Assembly: GCA_947382645.1 (NCBI GenBank) | Contig: CANDAE010000011.1 | Location: forward strand, 46,637-110,636 | From: Suilimivivens sp009774465 | Lineage (GTDB): Bacteria > Bacillota > Clostridia > Lachnospirales > Lachnospiraceae | Reading direction: 5' to 3' | Length of the DNA: 64,000 nucleotides | In this document: positions 26,735 through 35,574 of the stretch, piece after piece | How positions within the stretch are numbered: position 1 is the first letter of the stretch | How the letters are laid out: each line of letters starts with the position of its first letter | Program-made: the position numbers and the translations under genes | The notes under the pieces: generated by a model | What the model saw: only the letters and a program-made list of their open reading frames with translations | Told to the model about the DNA's origin: nothing | Databases searched by the model: none

Positions 26735-28153
26735 GTGAGACGTTTAGAAACAATAAAAAGAGTGATCGTACTGGGACTCAGTCTGGTGGGGCTTTTCATA
26801 CAGACGATTATTTATGCATATATCTGGATTAATTATTATTATCCAATTGTAAATGACTTTAACAGGGGATTAAAATTTTACCGCTATGGTCATCTGCTGA
26901 TTATTACCATATACTTTATTTTACTGTTTTTCTTTGCCAACACCTATGGCGGGTTAAAGATTGGATATTTAAAAACAATCGATGTGTTTTTATCACAGAT
27001 GTTTTCTCTTTTGTTTGTAAATGTTATCACTTACGGACAGATTTCTCTTATGAATAACAACCTGGTTTTACCGGACTGTCTGATGGGGGCAACTCTTGTG
27101 CAGATTTTGTTTGCAGGAGTATGGACCGCCCTGTGCAATACCGTTTACCGCAGGGTATTTCCGCCAAGGGAAATGCTGTTGATACATGGAGAGCGTGATA
27201 TTGATGATATTTTGAGAAAATTCGCATCCCGGAAGGATAAATATAAAATTGTAAAGTGCATTGATGTAAAAGAGGGGCTTGCAAAATTAGAGGAAGAGGT
27301 GGAAAAGGGCTATGGCGCTGTGGTGCTGTGGGATATCCCCACCGAGGAGCGCAACCGTCTTTTAAAATACTGTTACAGCAGATTTATCAGAGTCTATATG
27401 ATGCCTAAAATTCCGGATGTATTGATTAAAGGTTCGGATCAGCTCCATTTATTTGACACGCCGATTCTCTTAACAAGGGAATATGCCCTTAAGATTGAGC
27501 AAAGAACGATTAAGCGTATGATAGATCTTATCTGTGCGCTGATTCTTCTGGTGGTAACATCACCTTTTATGCTGATTACCGCGATACTGGTTAAGTGTTA
27601 TGACGGCGGGCCGGTGCTTTATAAACAGGTGCGCTGTACCAAGGGCGGCCGTGAATTTAAGATTATGAAATTCAGAAGTATGCGTGTGGATGCGGAAAAG
27701 GATGGAGTGGCAAGGCTTGCCGCCAAAAATGACAACAGAATTACACCAATAGGGAAATTTATACGTGCGGTGCGGATTGACGAACTGCCCCAGCTGTTTA
27801 ATATTCTGGCAGGAGATATGTCTTTTATCGGTCCGAGACCGGAACGTCCGGAGATTATCAGACAGTATGTGGAGGAGATGCCGGAGTTTGTGTTTCGAAT
27901 GAAAGTAAAGGCAGGCTTGGCAGGTTATGCCCAGGTTTATGGGAAATATAACACCACACCTTACGACAAGTTGAAGCTGGATTTGTTTTATATTGAAAAT
28001 TATTCCGTTTGGCTGGATTTGAAACTGATGCTTTTGACATTAAAAATATTGATCAGGCCGGAGAGCACAGAAGGAGTGGACAGCACACAGGTAACAGCAA
28101 TGAAGTCCCTGAAAGCGGAGGAAACTTTAGAAAATGAAAATGGAAATGAATGA
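26735..28153 (+). CDS. Polyprenyl-phosphate sugar phosphotransferase (initiating enzyme)
   Basis: A 472-residue WbaP/EpsL-class protein. Four N-terminal membrane helices (to about residue 140) precede a CoA-binding-like region, a further helix (LILLVVTSPFMLITAILV), and the Bac_transf catalytic domain: KFRSMRVDAE, RIDELPQLFNIL and SFIGPRPERPE. It transfers a sugar-1-phosphate from a UDP-sugar to undecaprenyl phosphate, starting repeat-unit synthesis. Translation is assigned to GTG at 26735 because TGGAGGTTAAA lies directly upstream. Confidence 0.93.
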   Translation: MRRLETIKRVIVLGLSLVGLFIQTIIYAYIWINYYYPIVNDFNRGLKFYRYGHLLIITIYFILLFFFANTYGGLKIGYLKTIDVFLSQMFSLLFVNVITYGQISLMNNNLVLPDCLMGATLVQILFAGVWTALCNTVYRRVFPPREMLLIHGERDIDDILRKFASRKDKYKIVKCIDVKEGLAKLEEEVEKGYGAVVLWDIPTEERNRLLKYCYSRFIRVYMMPKIPDVLIKGSDQLHLFDTPILLTREYALKIEQRTIKRMIDLICALILLVVTSPFMLITAILVKCYDGGPVLYKQVRCTKGGREFKIMKFRSMRVDAEKDGVARLAAKNDNRITPIGKFIRAVRIDELPQLFNILAGDMSFIGPRPERPEIIRQYVEEMPEFVFRMKVKAGLAGYAQVYGKYNTTPYDKLKLDLFYIENYSVWLDLKLMLLTLKILIRPESTEGVDSTQVTAMKSLKAEETLENENGNE

Positions 28154-29273
28154 AGAGTATTTAAATAGAGGTATGGACTTAAAAAGGCTGGCGCTGTATC
28201 TTCAAAAAAAGATATGGCTTGTGATAATGCTTGCTATTTTGGGTGCTACCTGCGGCGGTATTATTTATCAGGTGGTGCGCTCCATGAAGATGCCTGTGGA
28301 GTATGCTTCCGTTTCCAAGCTGTATATCAGCTTTGGCAATGATGAAAATGGTGATGTATATCAGTATTATAATGGATATACCTGGAATGACTTAATTGAT
28401 GCGGATCCGATTTTGGATATAGTAATGAGCAGCCTTCCGGGGTATGACAGGGATCAGGTACGGGAGGCAACCAAAGCGGAAATTTTATCGGATATCAGGC
28501 TTTTAACCATAACAGTAAGAGGGGACAATGAAAAATTTGTACGTGAAATCCGTAATGCAATGGAAAGCGGACTTCGGGAATACGCAAGGGACGCTGAGGA
28601 ACTCAATCAGATTGCTGTGATTCGTTCCGGTGCACCGGAGCGGATATACTGGGATGAAAGAACTACAGAGGCCTGTGTGACAGGAGCAGTGATACTTGGA
28701 ATTCTGGCAATGCTGATTATTGGATTCAGTTATGTGTTGGATGAATCTGTGTATGTTCAGGAGGATCTGGAAAAGAAATATGCCTGCCGGTCCCTTGGAA
28801 TTCTTACCCGAAATCAAAAAGGACTCCAGCCTTATGCAAGGGAATTAAAAGCCAACCTCCATTATCTTATGGGAGATAAGAAAAGTTTTGCAGTTCTGGA
28901 TATGGATAATCATGCAGATACTCGAAAGCTTGAAATTGAAAGGCTCTTGAACAGAGAAGATCCGGATGGACTGATTGGAAACAGTGTGCCGGACAGTGAA
29001 GGGGATTTTAGCTGGAGTATACCGGGAGAAGAAAAGTGTTCAGAAGCAAAGGGAGAATGGGATATTCTTTCTTTTAATGAAAATGTTTTATCTGAGGAAG
29101 AGTGTAAAAAAATCAGAGAGGCAGGCGGCGTGATTTTGCTGCTTCCTTTTGGAAAAGATACAGGGCGCAAAACTTCCCGGATTTTATCTTTTTTGAAAAA
29201 TCAGGATTGTCATGTGCTTGGAATGATTATTGCCCAGGCAGATGAAGAATTTTTAAACAGATATTTTGCTTAA
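28134..29273 (+). CDS. Wzz-like chain-length protein with degenerate tyrosine-kinase half
   Basis: A 379-residue protein. The N-terminal half is a Wzz/CapA-like co-polymerase: membrane helices at about residues 28-50 and 183-203 flank a periplasmic-type domain. The C-terminal 165 residues resemble a BY-kinase (CpsD) fold at their end (GGVILLLPFG, then LSFLKNQDCHVLGMII), but the Walker A GKS/T loop and the C-terminal Tyr cluster are absent. It may be a pseudokinase controlling polymer length. It overlaps the preceding gene by 20 bp. The start could also be 28140 or 28146. Confidence 0.8.
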   Translation: MKMEMNEEYLNRGMDLKRLALYLQKKIWLVIMLAILGATCGGIIYQVVRSMKMPVEYASVSKLYISFGNDENGDVYQYYNGYTWNDLIDADPILDIVMSSLPGYDRDQVREATKAEILSDIRLLTITVRGDNEKFVREIRNAMESGLREYARDAEELNQIAVIRSGAPERIYWDERTTEACVTGAVILGILAMLIIGFSYVLDESVYVQEDLEKKYACRSLGILTRNQKGLQPYARELKANLHYLMGDKKSFAVLDMDNHADTRKLEIERLLNREDPDGLIGNSVPDSEGDFSWSIPGEEKCSEAKGEWDILSFNENVLSEEECKKIREAGGVILLLPFGKDTGRKTSRILSFLKNQDCHVLGMIIAQADEEFLNRYFA

Positions 29274-29328
29274 AAGACAGAAAGGCGCACTGCGTCGGCG
29301 GACTCGCTGGCATGCGGAAAAGATGTGA
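29274..29328. other. Short GC-rich spacer within the polysaccharide operon
   Basis: Positions 29285-29318 carry a GC-rich run unlike its flanks (GCGCACTGCGTCGGCGGACT and onward). No strong symmetric stem is seen. It may be a remnant of an inserted repeat. Confidence 0.35.
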
Positions 29329-30120
29329 ATGAAATCAAAATTGCAGGTATTGGTATCAACGGTAAATGCCCAGGTGGAAAAAACAGCTTCCAGAATGAAT
29401 CTGGAAACAGATGCCATTATTGTGAATCAATGTGACAGGGATGCTTATATGGAGTATTCTTATAATGATAAATTGATCAAATGTTATTTTATGACAGAGC
29501 GGGGAGTGGGGCTTAGCAGAAATACTGCATTATTACATGCCGACCATGAATACTGTATATTTTCGGATGAGGATATTGTTTTTGATCCCGGCTATGAGCA
29601 GACTGTGTGCAGTGCATTTCAAAAGAATCCGGATGCGGATTTGATTACCTTTAACTTTAAAGTCCATCCGGAAAGAAAAACTTATTATAATCAGGAGAAT
29701 AAAAGAATCCGCTGGTATAATTATGGCAGATATCCTACCTTTGCAGTGGCGGCAAGAACGGAATCTCTGCGCCGGGCAAATGTAGGCTTTTCTCTTTTGT
29801 TTGGCGGCGGGGCCAGATACAGTAACGGAGAGGACAGCTTATTTTTACACGACTGCCTGAAAAAAGGACTTCATCTTTATGCAGATACAGGGGAACTGGG
29901 ACAGGAGACTTACAGAGAGTCCACCTGGTTTAAGGGCTATACGGATAAGTTTTTTATAGACAGAGGTGTATTGTATCATTATCTTTATGGAGGCATGGCG
30001 GAAGTTTTTTCCCTGCGCTTCCTCTATGCACATAAAAAGGAAATGTTAAAGGAAATATCTGTAAACAGGGCGTACAAACTGATGAAGCAGGGGATCAGAG
30101 AAGGAAAGAAGCGGTATTAA
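29329..30120 (+). CDS. Predicted glycosyltransferase (GT-A-like)
   Basis: A 263-residue protein. The classical GT2 N-terminal motif is replaced by KLQVLVSTVNAQ, but GVGLSRNTALLHA and IFSDEDIVFDPGYE (acidic DED at the metal site) and the later NGEDSLFLHDCLKKG fit a GT-A enzyme. No membrane helices. It probably adds a sugar to the repeat unit. RBS is GAAAAGATGTGA, which is weak. Confidence 0.8.
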   Translation: MKSKLQVLVSTVNAQVEKTASRMNLETDAIIVNQCDRDAYMEYSYNDKLIKCYFMTERGVGLSRNTALLHADHEYCIFSDEDIVFDPGYEQTVCSAFQKNPDADLITFNFKVHPERKTYYNQENKRIRWYNYGRYPTFAVAARTESLRRANVGFSLLFGGGARYSNGEDSLFLHDCLKKGLHLYADTGELGQETYRESTWFKGYTDKFFIDRGVLYHYLYGGMAEVFSLRFLYAHKKEMLKEISVNRAYKLMKQGIREGKKRY

Positions 30121-30125
30121 AAACT

Positions 30126-31235
30126 ATGATTTTATATATTTTTGTGGCAGTGCTTACAGTTTTTCTTGGATGGATGGTAAACAATCACTGTAAGGTACAA
30201 CAAAATATGATAAGCAGGCAGCAGATACTGAACGGACTTTGTCTGGTATCTGTTTTTCTGCTTTTGTTTGGACTTGCCGGATGCAGGCTGAATGTGGGAA
30301 ATGATTATGCAAAGTATGTGGAGTTTATGCACTTGATAAACTGTGATGCTTTTGTGCCCACAGAGGCAGGATTTAACTGGATTGTAAGGATAATTTACAA
30401 CCTCTCCGGTTTTGAAAATTATCTGCTGGTGTTTGCATTTTTTGCATTTTTTACTGTGCTGATCTTTATGGCTGCCATCTACAAGCAGGCGGATTCCTTT
30501 GGCTTTTCCTTCTTTTTATTTATGGCCTTCGGATATTATTTTCAGTCCTTTAACACTGTAAGATACTATCTGGCGCTGGCAATTGCGGTGGCAGTGATCC
30601 CCTATGTGCTTAGGCAGGAATGGCTTAAATTTATCTTGCTGGTGCTTTTAGGGGCAACGTTGCATAAGTCTATTCTTGTGGTGCTTCCTTTATATTTTCT
30701 TGCATCATTATCCTGGAAAAAATGGCAGCTGGGGCTGGCGGCAGTATTTTGCTCCACCTTCTTTTTTATGCAGGATTTTTATTTAAAGGCAGTGATATTT
30801 CTCTATCCTACTTATGAGGATACGGAATATTTAGAGGGAGGAACCAGCATTGTCAATATTGCAAGATGTCTGGCTGTTTTGGTCTTTTCTTTGATTTATT
30901 ATAAAAAGACGGTGAAAGACAGCAGGCGGAACAGGTTTTATTTTTACTGTAATCTCGGGGCGCTGGTTATGTATGTGTGCTGTTCTTTTCTTCCCATTAT
31001 TTCAAGAATCGGGTATTACCTGACGATTACCCATATTTTTTTCCTTCCAGCACTGATTGATGGAGTGGAAAACAGGAAACTGAAAAAACTCTTTACTGCC
31101 GGAGTGATCGGCGCGGCAGTTTTGTATTTTGCAGTGTTTATTTTAATGAAGGCTGGAAATGACGGGCTCCGCATTCTGCCTTATGAAACCTTTATGTTTC
31201 ATGATATGGTGCCGATTCTTTCGGATGTGAATTAA
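30126..31235 (+). CDS. EpsG-family polysaccharide polymerase-like membrane protein
   Basis: A 369-residue protein with about 10 hydrophobic helices. The conserved EpsG pattern is seen in RLNVGNDYAKYVEFM and the later FNTVRYYLALAIAV, followed by LHKSILVVLP. Proteins of this family polymerise lipid-linked repeat units (a Wzy equivalent) on the outer face of the membrane. It starts 6 bp after the preceding gene, and dinD begins 6 bp after its stop. Confidence 0.9.
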   Translation: MILYIFVAVLTVFLGWMVNNHCKVQQNMISRQQILNGLCLVSVFLLLFGLAGCRLNVGNDYAKYVEFMHLINCDAFVPTEAGFNWIVRIIYNLSGFENYLLVFAFFAFFTVLIFMAAIYKQADSFGFSFFLFMAFGYYFQSFNTVRYYLALAIAVAVIPYVLRQEWLKFILLVLLGATLHKSILVVLPLYFLASLSWKKWQLGLAAVFCSTFFFMQDFYLKAVIFLYPTYEDTEYLEGGTSIVNIARCLAVLVFSLIYYKKTVKDSRRNRFYFYCNLGALVMYVCCSFLPIISRIGYYLTITHIFFLPALIDGVENRKLKKLFTAGVIGAAVLYFAVFILMKAGNDGLRILPYETFMFHDMVPILSDVN

Positions 31236-31241
31236 GGAGGA

Positions 31242-32108
31242 ATGAGATTGAGTAAATTAAATGCTGAAGAATATAAATGCTTTGAAGACATAAAGACAAT
31301 CAGAGAGGATGGCAGCGAGTTTTGGAGTGCCAGAGCTTTAGCGCCTATATTGGATTACGCCAAATGGGAAAATTTTTTTAAAGTAATTAAAAGAGCAATG
31401 ATTGCATGTGAAAACAGTGGACATCTGGTTTCAGACGATTTTCCCGAGGTCAGGAAAATCGTAAATGCAGGTGCAGCGGTTAAACCGGTAAAGGATTATG
31501 AACTGTCGCGTTATGCCTGTTATCTTATTGTTCAAAATGGCGATCCGCGTAAAGAAATAATTGCACTTGGACAGACTTATTTTGCCATTCAGACTTACAG
31601 GCAGGAAGTTGCAGATCATTTTAATGAATTAGATGAGGACAATCGTCGGCTTGTTGTTCGTGGAGATATTAAACAATGGAATCAAATGCTGGCTGAGACG
31701 GCACATAAAGCAGGCGTAATAACCAATGAAGAATTTGCTGTTTTTCAAAATGCAGGATATATTGGTTTATATGGTGGATTGGATGTTGAGGATATTCATA
31801 GGAAAAAGAACCTGGAGGTTGGACAGAAAATTCTTGATTATATGGGAAGCACTGAATTAATTGCAAATCTTTTCAGAATTTCCCAAACGGAAGAAAAATT
31901 ACGTAAAGATCAGGTGAATAATGCCAGAAAAGCAACGTCAGTGCATTATAATGTTGGAAAGGAAGTTCGAACTGCGATTCAAAAGATTGGCGGTACAATG
32001 CCGGAGGATTTACCAACGCCTGAAAAGAGTATTCAGCAAATAGAAATGGAGCAAATGGAGCGTTTGAGAAATAAAGCGAAAAAAGGAAAACTGATGTTGG
32101 ATGAATAA
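31242..32108 (+). CDS. dinD: DinD-like DNA-damage-inducible protein
   Basis: A 288-residue protein that matches DinD: an N-terminal BRO-N-like domain with GSEFWSARALAPILDYAKWE, then NAGAAVKPVKDYELSRYACY and GDPRKEIIALGQTYFA, and a C-terminal charged helical region (about 200-288). In E. coli DinD modulates RecA and is LexA-controlled. Here it is embedded in an exopolysaccharide operon just 6 bp after the polymerase gene, and is more AT-rich than its neighbours, so lateral insertion is likely. ATG at 31242 is only 1 base from AAGGAGG; TTG at 31248 has better spacing. Confidence 0.9.
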   Translation: MRLSKLNAEEYKCFEDIKTIREDGSEFWSARALAPILDYAKWENFFKVIKRAMIACENSGHLVSDDFPEVRKIVNAGAAVKPVKDYELSRYACYLIVQNGDPRKEIIALGQTYFAIQTYRQEVADHFNELDEDNRRLVVRGDIKQWNQMLAETAHKAGVITNEEFAVFQNAGYIGLYGGLDVEDIHRKKNLEVGQKILDYMGSTELIANLFRISQTEEKLRKDQVNNARKATSVHYNVGKEVRTAIQKIGGTMPEDLPTPEKSIQQIEMEQMERLRNKAKKGKLMLDE

Positions 32109-32137
32109 AAACTTTTCGATGGAAAGGAATAAAACAG

Positions 32138-33052
32138 GTGTTTTTTTCAATTATTGTGGTGTGTTTAAATCCGGGGGACAAGCTTAAGAAGACTCTGGAC
32201 AGTATAGAAAGGCAGAGTTTTCGGGACTACGAGGTAATTATAAAGGATGGAATGTCTAAGGATGGTTCCCTTAATTATGCAAAGGAACTTGCAGTCAGGC
32301 AGGAACTTGGGCAGCAGGAGCCGGGAGAAAAAAGCAGGAAATCAGTATCCACACCTGTAATCAGGATTCTGGAAAAAAAGGATACCGGAATTTATAATGC
32401 CATGAATCAGGCGGTGGAGGAAGCAGCCGGAAGGTATGTTTATTTTTTAAACTGTGGAGATATTTTTTACTCGGAAGATGTGCTTGAAAAAATGGCTGAA
32501 TTTATAAAAGAGAAAGAAAATGCAGGTACGCCGGGGATTTTCTATGGAAATATTTTTGAACGCCTAACCGGGCAGCAGGTGATTTCCAATCCTCATATAG
32601 ATGCTTTTGGATGTTACCGGAATGTGCCCTGCCATCAGGCCTGCTTTTATGATATCAGGCTGGTCAAGGTTCATCCTTTTCAGGAAAAATATCTGGTAAG
32701 GGCGGATTATGAGCAGTTTTTGTGGTGTTTTTTTCAGGGGGAAACAAGGGAAAATGCTGCAGGCAAAGTTACATCTGATGACAGAGTAAAAAGCAGTACA
32801 GCGTTTCACTATGCGGACCTTATGATTGTGGATTATGAAGGCGGGGGCTTTTCAGAAACGAAAGAAAACCGCAGGAAATCCAGCAGGGAACATAAAGAAA
32901 TTACCCGAAAATATATTCCGACGGGACAGCTTTTTAAATTTAAGCTGATTATGTGCCTTACCCTTGCTCCGCTGCGCACATTTATTGCCGAAAATGAAAA
33001 AACAGCGGGAATTTATAATCGCTTGAAAAAGATGCTGTATCTGCGCAGATAA
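32138..33052 (+). CDS. GT2-family glycosyltransferase (WcaA/WcaE-like)
   Basis: A 304-residue GT2 enzyme. It begins FFSIIVVCLNPGDKLKKTLD, has DYEVIIKDGMSKDGS and YFLNCGDIFY, where NCGD replaces the usual DxD, as in colanic-acid-type transferases. RADYEQFLW is near the acceptor site. A lysine-rich loop near residue 65 is unusual. Translation starts at GTG after GGAAAGGAATAAAACAG. Confidence 0.88.
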   Translation: MFFSIIVVCLNPGDKLKKTLDSIERQSFRDYEVIIKDGMSKDGSLNYAKELAVRQELGQQEPGEKSRKSVSTPVIRILEKKDTGIYNAMNQAVEEAAGRYVYFLNCGDIFYSEDVLEKMAEFIKEKENAGTPGIFYGNIFERLTGQQVISNPHIDAFGCYRNVPCHQACFYDIRLVKVHPFQEKYLVRADYEQFLWCFFQGETRENAAGKVTSDDRVKSSTAFHYADLMIVDYEGGGFSETKENRRKSSREHKEITRKYIPTGQLFKFKLIMCLTLAPLRTFIAENEKTAGIYNRLKKMLYLRR

Positions 33053-33069
33053 AAGGACACGGATTGATT

Positions 33070-34353
33070 ATGAAAAGAATTTTATGGATATGTAATATTA
33101 TGCTGCCGGCCATAGGGCAGGAACTTCATTTACCTTACAGCAACCGGGAAGGATGGCTTTCCGGTATTTTTGAAAAGGTTTGCAGGAAAGATGCGCCTTT
33201 TGTCTTAGGCGTCTGTTTTCCTCTTGACAGGCAGTTAAAGCTGACAGTACAGGGAGTGGAATGCTATTCTTTTATAGAAGACTTAAATGTGCCGGAGAAA
33301 TATGTGCCGGAGCTGGAAACTGTATTTAAAAAGATATTTGAGGAGTTTAAACCGGATACCATTCATATTTTCGGGACGGAATTTCCTCATACGCTGGCGG
33401 CGGTAAGAGCCTTTCATAATCCAGGAAAGACGCTGATTGGTATCCAGGGATTGTGTGGGGAGATTGCAAAGGTTTATATGGCAGGTATTCCGGAAAAGGT
33501 GCAAAATCAGGTGACATTTCGGGATTTTCTAAGAAAGGATTCCATAAGGCAGCAGCAGGAGAAGTTTAAAAAGCGGGGGAAACATGAGCAGGAGGCTATA
33601 GCGGGATGTGGAAATATTACCGGAAGAACCCGGTTCGACAGGGAAGGCACCGCAAAGATGAATCCCCATGTACTGTATTTTCCCATGAATGAAACTATGC
33701 GGAAGGAATTTTATACAGGAAGGTGGGAACTGGATAAGTGCCGGGAACACAGTATTTTTTTGGGACAGGGAGATTATCCTTTAAAGGGAATGCATTTTGT
33801 GCTTGAAGCGCTGGCCATATTGATTCAAAAATATCCGGATGCAACCCTTGTCGTAGCAGGAAACAGTGTGGTAGAACACCGCACAGTGAAAGAAAAAATA
33901 AAGCTGCCTGCCTATGGAAAATATCTGCTTTCCCTGATGAAAAAATATAAGCTGGAGGACAGGGTAATTCTTGCGGGAAAGCTGGATGCCGGAGAGATGA
34001 AACAGCAGTTTTTAAAATCAAGCGTGTTTGTATGCGCTTCCGTATTGGAAAATTCCCCCAATACAGTGGGAGAAGCACAGCTTTTAGGGGTGCCGGCAGC
34101 CGCCTCAAATGCAGGGGGAATACCGGATTTGATTGAGGATGGAAAAAACGGCCTTTTATTTCCCCCGGGGGATCCCAAAGCAATGGCGGAGAAAATAGAA
34201 GCTTTGTGGGACAGAAGCAAAGATGAAAATGGGCTTTGTCTCGCAGAGAGAATTTCCATACAGGAAGCAAAAAGGGCCCGTATTACCCATGACGGAGAAA
34301 ATAATTATTTAAGACTTTTGGAAATTTATCAGGCAATAGGGGAAAGAAAATGA
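33070..34353 (+). CDS. GT4-family glycosyltransferase
   Basis: A 427-residue GT-B enzyme. The C-terminal nucleotide-sugar-binding half is clear: ATLVVAGNSVVE, VILAGKLDAGEMKQQF, and the E-x7-E region with VLENSPNTVGEAQLLGVPAA then GIPDLIEDGKNGLLFPPGDP. A basic insert lies at about residues 160-190. It probably acts cytoplasmically on the repeat unit. TTG at 33064 is an alternative start with better spacing to AAGGA. The 3' end overlaps the next gene by 4 bp. Confidence 0.9.
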   Translation: MKRILWICNIMLPAIGQELHLPYSNREGWLSGIFEKVCRKDAPFVLGVCFPLDRQLKLTVQGVECYSFIEDLNVPEKYVPELETVFKKIFEEFKPDTIHIFGTEFPHTLAAVRAFHNPGKTLIGIQGLCGEIAKVYMAGIPEKVQNQVTFRDFLRKDSIRQQQEKFKKRGKHEQEAIAGCGNITGRTRFDREGTAKMNPHVLYFPMNETMRKEFYTGRWELDKCREHSIFLGQGDYPLKGMHFVLEALAILIQKYPDATLVVAGNSVVEHRTVKEKIKLPAYGKYLLSLMKKYKLEDRVILAGKLDAGEMKQQFLKSSVFVCASVLENSPNTVGEAQLLGVPAAASNAGGIPDLIEDGKNGLLFPPGDPKAMAEKIEALWDRSKDENGLCLAERISIQEAKRARITHDGENNYLRLLEIYQAIGERK

Positions 34354-35522
34354 CAGTTACTTTTATATCAAATTATATTAATCATCACCAGATTCCTTTT
34401 TCAAATGCCTGTTATGAGCTTTTAGGGGAGGAATATCACTTTATTCAGACGCAGCCTATGGAACAGGAGCGGCTTTCTATGGGATGGAGCAGAGAAGGGG
34501 AAACGCTTCCCTATGTGTTATTTCTTTATGAAAATGAGGAATTCTGCAGAAAACTTATCATGGAAAGTGATGTACTGCTTGCAGGCTGGAGCGGGCGGGA
34601 AGATCTGGTGGAGGAACGTTTGAATGGGGGAAAGTTGACGATACGCATCAGTGAACGCCTTTACAGAGAAGGCCAGTGGAAGATGATTTCCCCAAGAGGG
34701 CTTTTTCACAAATATAAGGAACATACCAGATACAGGAAAAAACCTGCTTATCTTTTGTGTGCAGGGGCTTATGTGGCTTCTGATTTTCATCTGATTCATG
34801 CCTATCCGGGAAAAATGTTTAAGTGGGGGTATTTTCCGGAGGTAAGGCACTATGAAAAGGATGAACTGCGGAAAATGAAGCTGTCAGACGGACAGATTCA
34901 CATAGTATGGGCAGGCAGATTTATTCCCTTAAAGCATCCGGAGTATATGGTAATGCTGGCGAAAAGCCTTAAGGGAAAAACAGAGTTTCACATTCATATG
35001 GCAGGGGGCGGAGAGATGGAGGAAGAATTAAAGCGCCTGTCCAGGGAATATGATGTGGAGAAGCAGATTACCTTTTACGGATTTCAAAGACCGGAGGAAG
35101 TGCGTTCCATTATGGAAAAATGCCAGATTCACATTTTTACCAGCAATCATTTGGAGGGCTGGGGAGCAGTGGTAAACGAGGCCATGAACAGCGGATGTGC
35201 AGTGGTTGCAAATGTGCAGGCAGGGGCAGTTCCTTATCTGATAAAGCATAGAGAAAATGGCATGATTTATCCGGAGGGAAGCTATGAGAAAATGGAGGAA
35301 GCAATTTGGTTTCTGTTAAAGAATCCGGAAGAAATGGAGCGGATGGGAAAAAATGCCTATGAGACGATCACCCGGTTGTGGAATGCGCCTTATGCGGCAG
35401 GAGAACTCCTTCGTATGATAAAGGAATTAAAGGAAGGCAGTTTTACGCCGCCGAAGGAAGGGCCCTTAAGTCCTGCAGAAGTGACAGCGCCGGGACGGAT
35501 GTATCAGATGGTCAACAAATAA
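34350..35522 (+). CDS. GT4-family glycosyltransferase
   Basis: A 390-residue GT-B enzyme. The C-terminal half has IHIVWAGRFIPLKHPEYMV, FHIHMAGGGEMEEELK, ITFYGFQRPEEV and the E-x7-E region in HLEGWGAVVNEAMNSGCAVV, then GMIYPEGSYEKMEEAI. The N-terminus starts TVTFISNYINHHQIPFSNAC. Its ATG overlaps the preceding TGA (ATGA), showing translational coupling. Confidence 0.9.
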   Translation: MTVTFISNYINHHQIPFSNACYELLGEEYHFIQTQPMEQERLSMGWSREGETLPYVLFLYENEEFCRKLIMESDVLLAGWSGREDLVEERLNGGKLTIRISERLYREGQWKMISPRGLFHKYKEHTRYRKKPAYLLCAGAYVASDFHLIHAYPGKMFKWGYFPEVRHYEKDELRKMKLSDGQIHIVWAGRFIPLKHPEYMVMLAKSLKGKTEFHIHMAGGGEMEEELKRLSREYDVEKQITFYGFQRPEEVRSIMEKCQIHIFTSNHLEGWGAVVNEAMNSGCAVVANVQAGAVPYLIKHRENGMIYPEGSYEKMEEAIWFLLKNPEEMERMGKNAYETITRLWNAPYAAGELLRMIKELKEGSFTPPKEGPLSPAEVTAPGRMYQMVNK

Positions 35523-35574
35523 TTTGTGCCTGCGCCAAAAAGTTTGCAGGCTATGGAAAGGACATGGTATTAAA

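Noticed and set aside
33695..34270. 191-codon antisense ORF inside a GT4 gene
   Set aside because: Shadow frame opposite clear GT4 motifs.
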